64,000 nt of DNA from Buxus sempervirens (GCA_947561395.2 OX387184.1:34276766-34340765); one strand, 5' to 3'; shown: positions 31,712 to 44,341, counted from the stretch's first letter. A program made the numbers and translations. The notes: a model not told the origin generated them from the sequence alone.

Positions 31712-34125
31712 CACCTGACCCGAATCCGGTTCGCTACTGTAACAACTCGAATCCAACTCAACAACCGAATTCGAGATGCTACTGGGCCATATCAAAGCAA
31801 TCACTAAAATAAACCAAACTAAAGAATTAAAATAATCCATTTATTACTAATAATCAGAGTGCAAAATCATCAATGTGCAGAAGTGGAGTCTAACATCCTC
31901 ATGAAAGCAATAAAAAAACCATCCAATCCAAGTAATCAAGTCTGGTAATAATCAAAAGGGTCACTAAAGATCTCAATCTCTCTAGTACATCAAAACCAAA
32001 TAAATAATAAAATCAGACTGTTAAAGTCTCATAAGTCATCTCTCCTCGACCTCAGATCAAGTCAGGATAATAATAATTCTCTGCCGAAAAATTAGCAAGC
32101 ATACTCTGATAATCCCCTCTAGGATCCCCTTCTCACGTATCAGATGAAAAATGAAATGAGAAGAAGGGTGAAATATGAATATCTCAGTAGGTAACACATG
32201 CATGCTATAAACAGTTCATATATATATCCAAAATAGATGTTCATGCATGAATAAGCAGTCTCGCGTAATCAGGCTCGTATAAACATTCATAACGATCATG
32301 GAATACAAAACAGCTTATAAAATAGTTTAAGTATCAATGAACAGTGTCATGTATATCAAAGATCATGATTCAGAAATCAACAACAAAATCCAATATAAAA
32401 CCGGGATGTACTAAATAGTCACATCCAGCCATATCATCCAATACATGCGTCCAACATGTGAACAATATCAAAAGTAAGTGTTTGTGATCTCAGTATCATT
32501 GTAAGACTCACAAAGAAAAATACACCTTTGAGATGACTCTCAACCATATGCTATTACCACCGTGCAGCTTAAGTGCGACACTACTAATGATATTCAAACC
32601 CGTGAACATCACCTTAGATTGGAGCCGTAGTCATCGACTTATTGCACACGACTCAAAAGAGTTGGCATGAACTACCAGCATGCAGCACCAAAATCAATAC
32701 ATGGAGATGGTCGCTTATTCACATATACAGAGAATCACCAGCGGAACACCCGGGTGTCCCTCCAAACATAGGATCCTCCAGAGCAACCCAACTTGCAAAG
32801 GAAGCGCGTTCGCACAAGGGAGTAACCCAACCCAAATGACATATCCCTTAGCTATCAAGCCAAAACTATAGATCCATAACCAGCTATGCCCAATAGACAC
32901 TAAAAATCCCTAAGGACTAAGATTTCTATAAGTAATAGTGCCTAGCGACATATAAAGGTTAAATCTATAATTTCTCTCAATATCAGGATAACTGGGTTTG
33001 AAATTCTGATCTGGAAATCTTTTAAATAGTAATCTGGTTGTCAATATAAATTTACATGTCTCTTAGTTATTCATTCCAAATTTATAAGTCTATTTATCAC
33101 AAAACTTAGATTTTCTCCTTATTTACAAAACTCGGCAACTAATACCCTAAATACTTCTCTATTTTTATTTTTCCATAAAACAGGTAATTGGTAATTTATT
33201 TTGGTCTTAAAACATCTTAATTAATGATTAAAATTGGTTTAAATAGTTTAGAATTGAATAAGGGATTAAATTTTCAAAAATTTGATTTTTCTACACTGAG
33301 CGCTCAAGATCGCCTAGGAACGCTCAGGCGATTTAGGTCAGTGGTAGTTCAAAAATCAGCGCCGACAACAAATCAGTTAGCATCTGACGGCGGTCAAACT
33401 TTTTCAACGAGCGCCTAGGAACACCGAGGATCGCTGAGCACAATAAGCTCGGCGGTCTACAAAAACGTCAACACAGTGTATGGAAATCTGATTTTTCATG
33501 TTCTAATCAATACTAACTTACATATAAGATCACTATCATGCTATATACATATAAATACAACACTAAACATGCAACACGAATCGATTAATCTCAAGAACAC
33601 AAAACGAATGTAAAAACTTGTGCTACCTACCTCTGTTCGATCGTTTCCTCTCCTTCTCTATGAACAGCAACAAACACTAACGTGAATCACTCCTTTGGGA
33701 TGAAATAGAACTAGCGCAACCCTCTCCTTCTCTCTATTTCTCTTCTTCTTCTCCTTCTCTTCTTCTCTGGTCCCTGGTCGCTCTTGGTCATGCGACTGCT
33801 CCTTGCGGCTGTTGAATACGAACACAATACAGCTTTAGGTATTCAACTCGTATGCTATTAGGTATTTAGCTTATTTATATACCCTCATTCCCACGCATCT
33901 CACTTGCATCAGACTTCACACACTCGCCCAATTACAATACATCTAAATGAAAATATCGGTCTTACCGTGATATCCCACGATCAGACGGTTGGATCTGCGC
34001 CCAACTCTGGATCTCCATTAATTACGATAACACCTACATCAATAAATTATTTCCGTCAATTAAAACCCTCAATATATATTAATTATTAATTTATTTTTAT
34101 ATTTAAGAAAATTCGGGGTCTTACA
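31712..34125 (-). mobile_element. Tekay-type LTR C in minus orientation
   Basis: On the minus strand it starts TGTAAGACCCCGAATTTTCT (34125 downward) and runs through TATA (about 33874-33881), leader, donor-like AGAG|GTAGGTAGC, palindromes (33290-33440) and hairpin (32170-32185) to CGGGTCAGGTG at 31712. About 33 terminal bases expected at its end are not there, because the Athila LTR adjoins. It sits in the 5' LTR of B, which resumes at 34126. No internal genes, so it is read as a solo LTR. Confidence 0.88.
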
Positions 34126-34505
34126 TGGATAAGCAACCATCTCCAGGTATTGATTTTGGTGTTGTATGCTGGTGGTTCATGCCAACTTGGTTGAGTCGTG
34201 TGCAATATGTCGATGACTACGGTTCTTATCTAATGAGATGTCTCGGGTTTGAATGTCATTAGTAGCGTCGGCCCTAAGCTGCATGGTGGTATAGCATATG
34301 GTTGAGAGTCATCTCAAACGTGTATCTTTCTTTGTGAGTCCTACAATGATACTAAGACCACAAACATTTACTATTTATACTGTTCACATGCTTGAGGCAT
34401 GTATTTGATACTATGATTGGATGTGACTATTTAGTGCATCCCGTTTTTATATTGGATTTTGTTGTTGATTTCTGAATCATGATCTTTGATATACATGATA
34501 CTGTT
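34126..34505 (+). repeat. 5' LTR of element B, second part
   Basis: TGGATAAGCAACCATCTCC onward matches the LTR stretch at 59108-59480 in the 3' LTR of B. It ends in GATACTGTT where LTR D inserted. No coding content. Confidence 0.9.
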
Positions 34506-34915
34506 TGTAACGCCCCGGATCCACGTTAATTTAAACACATAAACCCAAATCTGGTTCGTTAGGGAAAATGGCCCAAACAACTATTCCGGACTTAAACAAT
34601 TTCATTTATTATATCAGAGTGCGGAAATAAAAAAAATCTTTCAAGAAGCACGGAATTAAACCATCAAAATAATCCATTAATATTTCATCTATAAAGTTTG
34701 TAAAGGGTTCAACTAAATAAAATAAGTAACATCTACCGATGGTGTGAAATAAAGATACTAATAATCCTTCAAATGACATCAAAATCCTCAAATAAAATTA
34801 CTAGAGTTATTCCCTAAGAAAATAAATCTAATCATCTCTCCATGTCCTCTTGGACTTACACAGGAATGAAATAGTCTTCTTCCTAGTAATCACAGTAATC
34901 CCCCGGAGTCTCTAC

Positions 34916-35477
34916 TAGGGCTGGCAATGGGTCGAATATATATCCGAATCCGATCCGAATCCGATCCGAAATTACTGAATTCGGATATAGGATTTAGATC
35001 CATGGTCCAGATACGGATCTCGAATTTCGGATCCGAATTTTTTCGGATTCGGATTCGAATATACATGTATCCGATCCGAAAAAAATCCGAACCAAAGACA
35101 TACTTATAATATATATAAATTTAGCCCAGACCATGGTTCAACCATAAGTTAAAAAGGGTTAAATCATCATTTGATCATTAGACACTTGGATTTGTGTTAA
35201 AATTTATAGTTAAATTTACTTTAATTGTTAAAATTGTTTTTTAAAGTTTTAGGTTTAAACAGGCTCGAATTCGGATTTCTGATTGAATTCGGATTTCGGT
35301 TTTAGGATCGGATATCGGATCGAATTCGGATTTCGGATATTCATTGAATTTCGAATTCGGATTTAAGTATTAAAGATCCGTCGGATATCAGATCGAATTC
35401 GGATATCGGTAAATTTTTTTCGGATCGGATTCGGATCTTAGCAGATCCATACCATATTCGACCGATTGCCACCCCTA
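34916..35477 (+). mobile_element. hAT-type MITE with 8-bp TSD GTCTCTAC
   Basis: Ends are TAGGGCTGGCAATGGGTCGA and TCGACCGATTGCCACCCCTA, inverted repeats of about 24 bp. GTCTCTAC lies on both sides (34908-34915 and 35478-35485). Length is 562 bp. The subterminal parts are packed with ATCCGAAT and CGGATTCGGAT words in both orientations, which are probably transposase-binding-type repeats, around an AT-rich centre. No transposase is encoded. Strand is arbitrary. Confidence 0.95.
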
Positions 35478-36465
35478 GTCTCTACCCCAGCAACGTCCTC
35501 TCCAGGAATATCTAAAAACAAAACTGATAACACAATAATGTGAGAAACAACATCTCAGTAAGCAGTCATGCAAATAGTTGAGCACAATAAAACATACAAC
35601 GCTAAATCAAGATAATCACAATAAAATACAAGACAATAATGAAATACAATTTGTCCACCTCATGGGACTCATGAAATAGAATACCAGAGAAAGAGAGTAG
35701 ACATGTGCCAATATGCTACCTAACCGAATTACGATGAACCAGCCGCCCTGCAATCTAGCTATTCAACACCAACGGAAGAACCCAACCATGAGTTAGCCTA
35801 TACGGCCTAACCAATCCAGGAGTGGGTAACGTAGCAACCGACCAATCCAGGAGCGGTACCATCCTCGAGATGATGGAATGCCTCAGACACAAAATTCAAA
35901 CCCCTCTAATACACATTTCACTTATTAGCTATTTTATGGATCCATATAACTGCTAAGCCCACTCAACAGTGAGAAAAACCAACCAGGGTAATGGACATAC
36001 TTCTCAATAACACCCACCAATACATAACCTTATCTGTATAACCAAATCTGCCCATGTGGGAAAACAATAATTCAGGCACCAGCCTGGTCACACCAGTGAC
36101 CCAAAACCAAAACAGAATGCACCAAGTCATATGTCCAAAACTCCAGGTTTCAACGGGCCAATATGTCCCGAATGTGTATCGACTCCATCGATGTACAAAA
36201 TACTTTTATATCACCAAAATACAGGTTTATGAACTCACAAAACCAACCTTGGTTAAAAGTAAAATCCTTTGGAACAATGAAATCAAGTAAAAGTGCCTCT
36301 TTAGAAACATCTACCCAAAATCTTTATAAAATTGAATTTCAAACATCTGCCAGTGCAAACGATCCCCAAATACCCCAATCTTGATGGTACATAGGTTAAA
36401 ATTGAATAAAAACACTTCCATAGTGAAAAACTAAGTTGAAAAGCAAGTTTCCAAAAATCTAACAG

Positions 36466-36640
36466 ACAGGGCGCTCGAGCGGCCAAGGGCGCTCGAACGG
36501 CCTTACACAATAGGTTGTTTCAAGGTTGGTCGCTCGATGGATCGCTCGAGCGACTATTCTAGCGACACTTCAATCTAGGAAAAATTGCTCTTAGGTTTTG
36601 AATAAACACATAGGGCGCTCGAGCGACTACTCAGGCGGCC
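36466..36640 (-). repeat. GCTCGAGC palindrome island in LTR D
   Basis: GGCGCTCGAGCGGCC, GGGCGCTCGAACGGCC, GGTCGCTCGATGG, ATCGCTCGAGCGAC and GGCGCTCGAGCGAC follow one another over about 170 bp. The shared core is the 8-bp palindrome GCTCGAGC. The island lies between the donor-like and acceptor-like positions of this minus-strand LTR. Confidence 0.75.
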
Positions 36641-37744
36641 CGATACGTGAAAAATCCGTGACTTTATGAAAATCCATAAAAATTCCATAACTCAATATTC
36701 AATGCATCAAAACCATTCTTAAACACTTTATAAACATGCTAGAACAATTCCAACAATTAAATCTTCATAAATAACAAATACAACTCATCAAGCCTCCGTA
36801 TAAACATGGATATCGAAGAAAAACTAAATATTTTTATGCAAGTTGAAAGGGACTACTTACCTGATTTTGGGAACTAAAACCTCTCCTAAAATCCACGAAA
36901 TATCACCACAAATATGCTTCAACAATCTCACAAAGCCTGATCTCATCTGGTTTAAAAATCATTCTTTTAGAACTCTCAAACGTGCTTTAACTCACAAAAT
37001 AGAACTGATTTCTATCTTATCTCTTACCTGAGTTTCTATGCACGAATATAATCCTTCCTCCTTCTCTAAGACGGCTCCAACAAGTCTTGAATACTAGGGT
37101 TTTACTTTAGGAAGAAGAGAAAAGAATAGGAGAAGAACAATCAAAGTGGACGGCTGCTTCCATTTTGTGATGGACGTGGGTTACTCATGCATGTATTAGG
37201 TTTGTTTATTATTTAAGGTATTTTACCATAATACCCTCCTTCTTTAAGCCAACCCACTCAAACCAACCCAAATCAAACCATAAAGCCTTAACCCAACTAA
37301 ACCTTTGGGTCAACCCACTCTCTTTGGGTTCGACCAATTCCCTTCTTGTTTATCTTTTTTTTTTTTAATTAGCTCTTACTAATTTAAACCACAGCAATAA
37401 CTAGCAATTATTTATATTAAAATTCTATTTAGTCTAAAATCATGAACTCACCTTATATGGGTTCTCCCATCATCTCCAGTTCATCTTGAACTCCGAGTTG
37501 AACAAAAATCTTATCTCCTGCATATTATTAACCCAATTAGTCCATTTAATAATTAAGTTTATTTATCAGTAAAATCTGGGATTTTACACTGATCACTGAT
37601 ACTTAAACTGTTTTATATGTTGTTTTGTATTCCATGATCGTTATGAATGTTTATACGAGCCTGTTTACTCGAGAACTCTTATTCGTGCATGAACATCTAT
37701 TTTTGTATATATGAACTGTTTATAGCATACATGTGTTACCTACT

Positions 37745-37760
37745 GAGATATTCGTATCTC
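37745..37760 (+). promoter_or_regulatory. Conserved LTR hairpin, element B 5' LTR
   Basis: GAGATATTCGTATCTC, perfect stem with TTCG loop, after GTTACCTACT and 26 bases before the acceptor-like CAG ending at 37786. Confidence 0.75.
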
Positions 37761-37788
37761 ACCCTACTTCTCATTTTATTTTTCAGCT

Positions 37789-37878
37789 GATACGCGAGAG
37801 GGGGATCCTAGTGGGGATTTCCAAAGTGAGCTAGTTGATTTTTTGCCAGTGGAGTTCTATTATCCTGACTTGATCTGA
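37789..37878 (+). other. Short acidic frame, element B 5' LTR copy
   Basis: Thirty codons including stop, starting DTREGDPSGDF and ending YYPDLI. It differs from the 3' LTR copy (59683-59772) at only a few bases and keeps length and stop. Confidence 0.5.
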
Positions 37879-38257
37879 GGTCGAGGAGAGATGACTTTAT
37901 GAGACTTTGACAGTGATTTTTAATTATTTGGTTTTGATGTATTTGAGAGATTGAGAGTTTTTAGTAACCCTTTGATACCAGACTTGATTGATGATTTGGA
38001 TTGGATGGTTTTATTTATTTCCATGATTATGATGATGTTAGGCTACACTTCCGCACATTGATGTTTCCGCACTCTGATAGTTATTAATAAATGGATTATT
38101 TAATTCTTCAGTCTGGTTTATTATGATGATTGTTTTGATATGGACCCAATAGCATCTCGAATTCGATTGTTAAGCTAGATTCGGGTTGTTACAGTAGCGA
38201 ACCGGATTCTGGTCAAGTGCCGGTTTGCATTGACCCGGGTTTGGGGTGTTACAGAGG

Positions 38258-38269
38258 TGGTATCAGAGC
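38258..38269 (+). other. Primer-binding site of element B (initiator-Met tRNA)
   Basis: TGGTATCAGAGC is the exact complement of the plant initiator-Met tRNA 3' end, located just after the LTR end. Confidence 0.95.
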
Positions 38270-38378
38270 AAAGGGTCCTAACCTTAGATAGCCAGCCATA
38301 GGGGGATGGGATTGTGAGTACGCTAGATAGAACCCCTAGAAATATTAGATTCTAACAAATAGAATTTGTATTTTGCAG

Positions 38379-38819
38379 ATGGCTGGTAGAGGGAGACGCG
38401 CACGAGCAGATACTACTGATGAGACAGTTGAGGCTAGGGAGCAGCAGCAGGACGCTCCATTACCACCACTTCCACCTGGAGGAGATGTGTAGGCTGCTGT
38501 TGGTACCTTGGTAGAGCTTCTTGCCAAGGAGAGGGAGGAAAGGATGAGTCAAAACCTAAATGGGAATGGCGGTGATGGACACAGGAATGCTTCTAGACAC
38601 AAGGGAGAGATTCAAACAGCTCGAGACTTAGAGCAGTTCAGGAAGTTGGATCTGCCTATATTTAGTGGACAACTAGATCTGATGGAGGCAGAGAGGTGGT
38701 TATTGCGAGTTGAGTGGATATTTGAGGCCATGGGATGCCCAGTGGATAAGAGGGTGAGACTGGTAGCATTCTTGTTTGAGGGTGAGGCAGTTCACTGGTG
38801 GACAGCTAGGAAGAGGTAG
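38379..38819 (+). pseudogene. Element B gag, first piece
   Basis: It begins ATGGCTGGTAGAGGGAGACG (MAGRGRRARAD) after the same TTTTGCAG seen before the gag of A. The capsid-like domain starts with LPIFSGQLDLMEAERWL and reaches FEGEAVHWW. A solo LTR (38820-41806) splits the gene here, and the capsid domain resumes at 41812. About 440 bp. Broken fossil. Confidence 0.93.
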
Positions 38820-41806
38820 TGTAACGCCCCGAACCCGGGTCAGTGTAAACCAGCACCCAACCCGAACCCGGTTCGCTACTGTAACAACCCAAGTCCGATT
38901 CAACAATCAAACTCGAGATGTTACCACGAAGCTGGGGTCAGATACATACCAAGATTCACAATAATTTTAAAATTTATAAATCAATTACATCAGAGTTATG
39001 GTGGCCAAATAAAATAAACAATTCTTTAATCAATATATTCAATTCAATTTACAATTAAGTTTATCTAATCAACATGTGACATTAATACCAATTATAATTC
39101 TACCCATCAAATTAAAACCCCATCTTCGCGATCTCTCCAAGCAACCTGAAAAATAGGGGAAAACGGAGTGAGATTTACATCTCAGCAAGTAGCAGGTGCA
39201 TGCAATTTGAAATAGTCTAATATAAGCAAATAGTCATGAGGTATTCGATTAATCAACGATAAGACGAGAAATCCAAGTTATTCATGGCAATTTCAATTAA
39301 AGCGATCAAACAGACGATCATGTATAAATACCAGTAGCTTGATGTTAACGGGGTAAAACCGACAATAACGACAAAACACGTGCCATTGCAGGACTCACAA
39401 AGATGATAAGTATTTGAGATGACACTCAACTAAATGCTGTTCCACCGTGCGGCTTAGGGGCAGTGCTACTTGATGATACTCAAGCCCCATGCAGCGCAGC
39501 TTAGGCAAGAGCCGTAGTCACCGACTTATTGCGCACGAACCCCGCAGAGTTGGACGTACCACCAGCATGCAGCACCAGAATCAATACATGGAGTGTGGTC
39601 GCTTATCCACATGTACAGGGAATCACCAGCGGCTCACCGGGGTGTCCCTCCAGACATAGGACCCTCCCAGAGCAAACTAACTTGCAAAGGGAAGCGCGCT
39701 CGCAATATAGGAGTAAATCAACCCAAACTAAATACCACTTAGCTAACCAGCCAAAACTATGGATCCATATACAGCTAAGCCCACTGACACAAACCACGAT
39801 GAAACCACATACGGGAGGACACGCTACTGTAGGAGGCATACACACTTTTACCCGTAAAGGATTACACATCTCTACACAGAGGATTACCCATCTCTGCAGT
39901 AAAAGTTGGTATCAACTCAACCACGGAAGCCGTATCACCCAACCGTAAAATTAAAGAGAACAACATCATACCACACACCAATCCATACCCAAGTATTCCA
40001 TTCCATGTGAAAATCATGATTCAATCATAACAAATCCAATTATAGGCATTTTCAGAATAACATATGCAATTCTTCCAATTATATTCAAAATAAAACTCAA
40101 GTATCATAAATCCGATAAAATCTGAGTTTATGTAATTCCAGTAGCCAATATTCCTATTTAAAGCTCAAAATAAAGTAAATCCAATCTTACTTAGAGTTTT
40201 CTTTATTAATCCCTTTTATTAGAATCCAATTTCCTACCTTAGCACCTAAGCTAGTTTCTATTTGAATTTTCAGTATTTTATTTTTCCAGCATGTTCTACA
40301 GACCTAGAATGAAGTTTAAAAGATGTTTATAAGCTATAAATTTCAGTAGTATTATTTCTAGCAATATCCATACCCTTTGACTCTTTTATAAACAATCCTT
40401 TCATTATGACCTTCAATTTATTGCTTATTCTTTCCAAATTAATTTTATAATTTTTATAGCTTAATTAGGTCCTTATAAAGATGCTAACATGCTTAACTAA
40501 TCATAAGAATTATTGGGTATTTATTCGAATTACAAAATCCCCAAAATCTACAAATTCTGCATAGAGCGCCTACCTCTACAGGGCTGGGCGATCCTAGGCG
40601 CTAGTGCAATTTTTAACAGAATTTTCCAGATTTTCCAATTTCGGATTCTTATGCTTTTGCTTTATGTTTTCTTGGTCTAAATTAATCTACAAACTTTCTG
40701 AAACCTACCTAGAGCCTTCTAGAGTAATTTTTATAAATTAAATACCCTCCTACCTTTATTTACATAATCCAACTAAACTTTCTTCATTAATTTGATAATT
40801 CCATCAAGAACACAAATCATGAAAATATAAGCAACTTGATTCCATGTAAATACAGTTCCGTCTAATCCATGCTAACCATATGAAATCATAGAAATCAAAA
40901 TCATGCAATTCCTCACGTTTTCCAAGGGTTACTACTTGCCTTATACGATAAATCCTTCTTCCATTGCACATCCTAATTCTGGACCAGACTTTTGCTCCCA
41001 AACGCACCAACCTAGACTCTTCCAATTCAAATCTTCACCGTTCACATTGTAGTTCCATTAATCACGAACAAAACCTCCAAATTTGAGGCGATCCACCGTA
41101 CGGATTTTCCCCGATCGCGTTTTGATGGTGGCTGGTCAGACACCTCCATTAGAAACCTCTTTCCTTTCTCTCCCTCTTTTCTCTCCATAAGAAACCCACG
41201 AAAATTTCCTCTTGTCTAACCTTAATCTCCTATTTATACTAGGCTTTAGAAATCCTAAACAAACCCTAATTGGCTAATTTAATTTGGGCTAACCCAACCA
41301 TGGTCTAGTTAATGTCTAATCCTTCTAATTTAATTCATACTTTTTCTCCACCTTCTCTTTCTACTTAAACAATACTAATTAAGTTTCTTATTATCTAAAC
41401 TCATGAAAATAACCTATTTTCGTGCAAAATATTTAATTAAACATTTCTATCACTTAAAACCTTATTTTCTCCAAATTAAGACGTGAAATCTCCTAATTAC
41501 CCTTTTTCCTTATTTTAGGCTTTTATTAATTTCTAACTTGTCAAACTTATTTGTTTTCTTCTATTTTCTAATTCTAATTATTATTTGATGATCTATTTAC
41601 TAATTACCCTTTTCTGGAAATTACCAAAATACCCTTTTTATTCTTTTAGGCTAATTTCATTAAAATTCTTTCTTTATTTTCAACTTAGAACTTATTTGGA
41701 TTAATTATCCTCTAAATCTTCACTTTTTATTTTAATTAGGACTTAACTCATATTTTATTTTATTTATTATTTATTTATTTATTAGGTGAAAATTCGGGGT
41801 TTTACA
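38820..41806 (-). mobile_element. Solo LTR, minus orientation, TSD GGTAG
   Basis: On the plus strand it begins TGTAACGCCCCGAACCCGGG and ends AATTCGGGGTTTTACA, 2,987 bp, with GGTAG on both sides (38815-38819 and 41807-41811). On the minus strand it has a TATA box (41231-41238), a palindrome cluster near 40560-40610 and a hairpin with stem GAGAT/ATCTC and loop GTAA (39170-39183) followed by CTATTTTTCAG. No gag or pol. Confidence 0.95.
39170..39183 (-). promoter_or_regulatory. LTR hairpin with GTAA loop
   Basis: On the minus strand GAGATGTAAATCTC forms a 5-bp stem with loop GTAA, a GNRA-type tetraloop. It holds the same place before an acceptor-like CTATTTTTCAG as the TTCG hairpins of other families, so one stable loop type appears to stand in for another. 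Confidence 0.6.
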
Positions 41807-41811
41807 GGTAG

Positions 41812-42277
41812 GACCCTCAGGCTACTTTTATGATATGGGACAGATTTCAGAGGGTGTTTTATGAGCAGTATTTTTCTAAGGAGGTCCGACTTAAGAAGGA
41901 GCGGGGATTCATGGACATCACCCAGGGGAGCCAGACAGTGGCACAGTATGAGGCCAGATTTGCAGCTTTGTCTCGTTTTGCACCCCATATGACTAAGGAT
42001 GCGAGGAGACTGACGTCGCACTTTGAGCGGGGTCTGAAGTCTGAGATTCGGAGTATGCTGACGGTATTCTTGTGCACTGAGCTTAAGGATATTGTACGCT
42101 GAGCCACCAGGGCTGAGAGCGACCTTGAGACCAAAGTTAGTCAGAGCAGGGCCAGAAAACCGATGAGGCCAGTTGAGCAACGAGGCTTCCTTAGTGGAGG
42201 CAAGAGGCCTAGAGATTGGACTAGAGGAGAGTCTTCTGGAGGTCAGATGTACAGGCCAGCTCAGAAGGGATGTGTCA
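41812..42277 (+). pseudogene. Element B gag, second piece
   Basis: It continues the capsid-like domain with the words TFMIWDRFQRVFYEQYF-type, QTVAQYEARFAALSRFAPHM and LTSHFERGLKSEIRSML, matching 8380-8620 in element A. It ends at TGTCA, where the solo LTR 42278-44591 begins. Confidence 0.93.
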
Positions 42278-42437
42278 TGTAAAACCCCGATTTTTACTAA
42301 AAATTATTTTATTTAAATTAATTACGTGTACATATTAACTTAATTAGCTGAGAGTGTATGTAGGGATTTCGGTGGGCGAGCACACACGGAATTAGGGAAT
42401 TTCAAAGGTTGTCAAGCGGCAATCTACATATGGAAGG

Positions 42438-42445
42438 TATAAATA
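42438..42445 (+). promoter_or_regulatory. TATA box of the 42278 LTR
   Basis: TATAAATA about 160 bp into the LTR, 290 bp before the donor-like GTGAGT. Confidence 0.7.
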
Positions 42446-43017
42446 CTTAAGGGAAATTAGGTTTTAGTTTTTGGAATACTCGTATACTCTCGTTCTCGTA
42501 ACTGAAGGCGATTGGCAATTGCGGCTACCAGTTGGCGATCTAGGTTTTCGTTGGGAAGAGAAGGGAACTGTGAGAGATCCGACTGGGTTGTTGTGTTCGT
42601 GATCAAGGATTCAGAGGGTTTTTCCTCTTGCGACCAGAGGATCATCTGGGCGCACGTTAGCAAACATGCGGACGACTGTTGGTGATCGGCTGTGGTTCGA
42701 GAATTATTGTTGCTGGGATATAAGCGTGCAAGAGGTGAGTAGAATCATTTTAAAACTGGGTTTTCGTATTGAATCGTGAGATTAGTCTGAATGCATATGT
42801 TTTCTGTGTTTTCGGGAAGAAGACAGTCCGAGTGTGAGTTTTCTCTCTAAGATTGAATGACATAAATAAAAATGTGGTTAAAATAAGTTTGAAAGTGTTT
42901 TAAATGTCTTCTGGGGATATTAGGAGAATAAAGAAATTGTTACAGAGAGAAAAAGTTCGGCTAGAGGTGTAGATCTAGAAATAACAGAGAGTCGGAAATA
43001 CATGTTAGTATCCGCCG

Positions 43018-43041
43018 AGTTGGCGTTAACTGACGCCAACT
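43018..43041 (+). repeat. AGTTGGCGT/ACGCCAACT hairpin
   Basis: A 9-bp perfect stem with the loop TAACTG. It opens a 240-bp island of GCGC, GAGCTCGCGC and CTCGCGC words in the intron-like part of this LTR. Confidence 0.8.
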
Positions 43042-44220
43042 GCAGGAAGTGAGCGCAAGGAATTGATCTCTATCCGCCGAGCTCGCGCTTAGTTCGCGCC
43101 TAGCTCGCGCGGACTTAACTTATACCCGCTCTTTTCGAGCAAAGCGTGCGCGAAGTTCGCACCTACCTCACGCTCATCTCGCGTCCACTCGATATTAAGT
43201 AAGCGCATACTATTTTTTTTACCCATGACCTATCCGCCAACCTCGCGCCTAGCGCAGGAGGTCAGCGCATGGTCCTAAAATTTGCCGAATGTAGAGTTTT
43301 GACCCAATTAAGCTGGTTTTGATGATTCTGAGGGTTCGAGCACTTGAATAATGATTTGTTTAGAACTTTAGAAACATTATTCCCAATTAAATTTTCTTTC
43401 AGAATAATAAGTGGAAATTCTAGAAATTTTTAGAAGCATCCAAGATTATTTCGACAGGGTTAATGATAGATGATCTCACTGTACCTAATCCTAGGAGTAC
43501 CTGATTTAGGTTCCTGTTATTACATACTATACTTGACTGTGAATTCATTTCATCTGATTTTTACCTGATTGCAAGTTTCTGAAATGTATTGTAAAGAATT
43601 CTTTTGGTATGAGTAAAGGGTTTTATTTCAAATGAACATGTGTTGTGAATTGTGAATAACTGCTGGAGATACATGAGGTACTGTTTTGGTCCAGAGGGAC
43701 GTGTGGTGAACTGGTTGAGTTACACATGATGTTGAACGTGTTGTTTTGCTTTGAAGTCAGAGTTGTGTTTTACGTTGGTTTACTGTTTTGGTTTAGCTTG
43801 TCCTGGATCCATGCTTAAACTTAGTAATGTAATGTTATTGTTGGTTGTTGAAATTGCATGGCCTTGTGTGTTGCCACGACCAGTATAGAGCAGCCAGAAA
43901 CCCTGAGTAGGCCTGGTTGTCAATGCCGAAACCCGGTGAGTAGGCCGTCATTTCAGAGTTTCCGAAACCCTAAGTAGGCCGGAACTGTGTACATGGAGGT
44001 GTGGAGTGTCTACTTGGCATGTTTATTTTATCAACTTAACAATAGTCATGACATTGACCAATTGATGTGTTGCCGTATTGAATTGAAATGTGATTAGAAA
44101 TGATTAATTGATTTTGGTTTTAAACTTGGAAATTGTATTAGTTGCTTAATCGTACGGGATGTTTATCGATGCATAATTTGAACTGTGGTTAACTATTTTT
44201 GCATGCATATGCTACTCGCT

Positions 44221-44236
44221 GAGATATTCGTATCTC
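44221..44236 (+). promoter_or_regulatory. Conserved LTR hairpin, 42278 LTR copy
   Basis: GAGATATTCGTATCTC, identical to the Tekay LTR hairpin although the surrounding LTR is very different. The acceptor-like TTTTTCAG ends 28 bases later at 44264. Confidence 0.78.
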
Positions 44237-44263
44237 ACTCTGTTGTTTTTGTTTTGTTTTTCA

Positions 44264-44341
44264 GATACTCGAGGTGAGGCGACTATTGGGGTAGATCCGA
44301 CTGAGACTTATAGGGAGGAAGACTACTATTACATTCCTTAG
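44264..44341 (+). other. Short acidic frame in the 42278 LTR
   Basis: Twenty-six codons including stop, starting DTRGEATIGVD and ending EEDYYYIP. It corresponds in place, start and acidic-tyrosine tail to the Tekay frame (DTREGD...YYPDLI). DNA similarity is weak, so what is shared is mainly at peptide level. Confidence 0.5.

Larger units (their letters stand above)
34506..37588 (-). mobile_element. Solo LTR D, minus orientation, TSD CTG[TA]T
   Basis: On the plus strand it begins TGTAACGCCCCGGATCCACG and ends AATCTGGGATTTTACA, 3,083 bp. The flanks CTGTT (34501-34505) and CTGAT (37589-37593) form a TSD with one difference. In minus orientation it is related to the LTR at 42278 (TGTAAAA.CCC start, GGATCCGGGGCGTTACA end). 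It holds a palindrome island of GCTCGAGC words (36466-36640) and donor-like CAG|GTAAGTAG (minus, near 36860). A hAT MITE lies inside. No gag or pol. Confidence 0.9.
37589..38253 (+). repeat. 5' LTR of element B, last part
   Basis: The LTR resumes after D, carries the TTCG hairpin (37745-37760), the acceptor-like TTTTTCAG ending at 37786 and the short acidic frame (37789-37878), and ends GGGGTGTTACA at 38253. The primer site follows five bases later. Confidence 0.92.

Noticed and set aside
36054-36510. Overlapping frames of 69-78 codons in LTR D
   Set aside because: They occur on both strands in LTR sequence, have no motif and are not supported by a related LTR copy.
39529-39948. A 139-codon frame on the plus strand
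   Set aside because: It runs antisense through the intron-like part of a minus-strand solo LTR. Similar frames recur in other LTR copies (for example 32642-32839) only because the LTRs are related.
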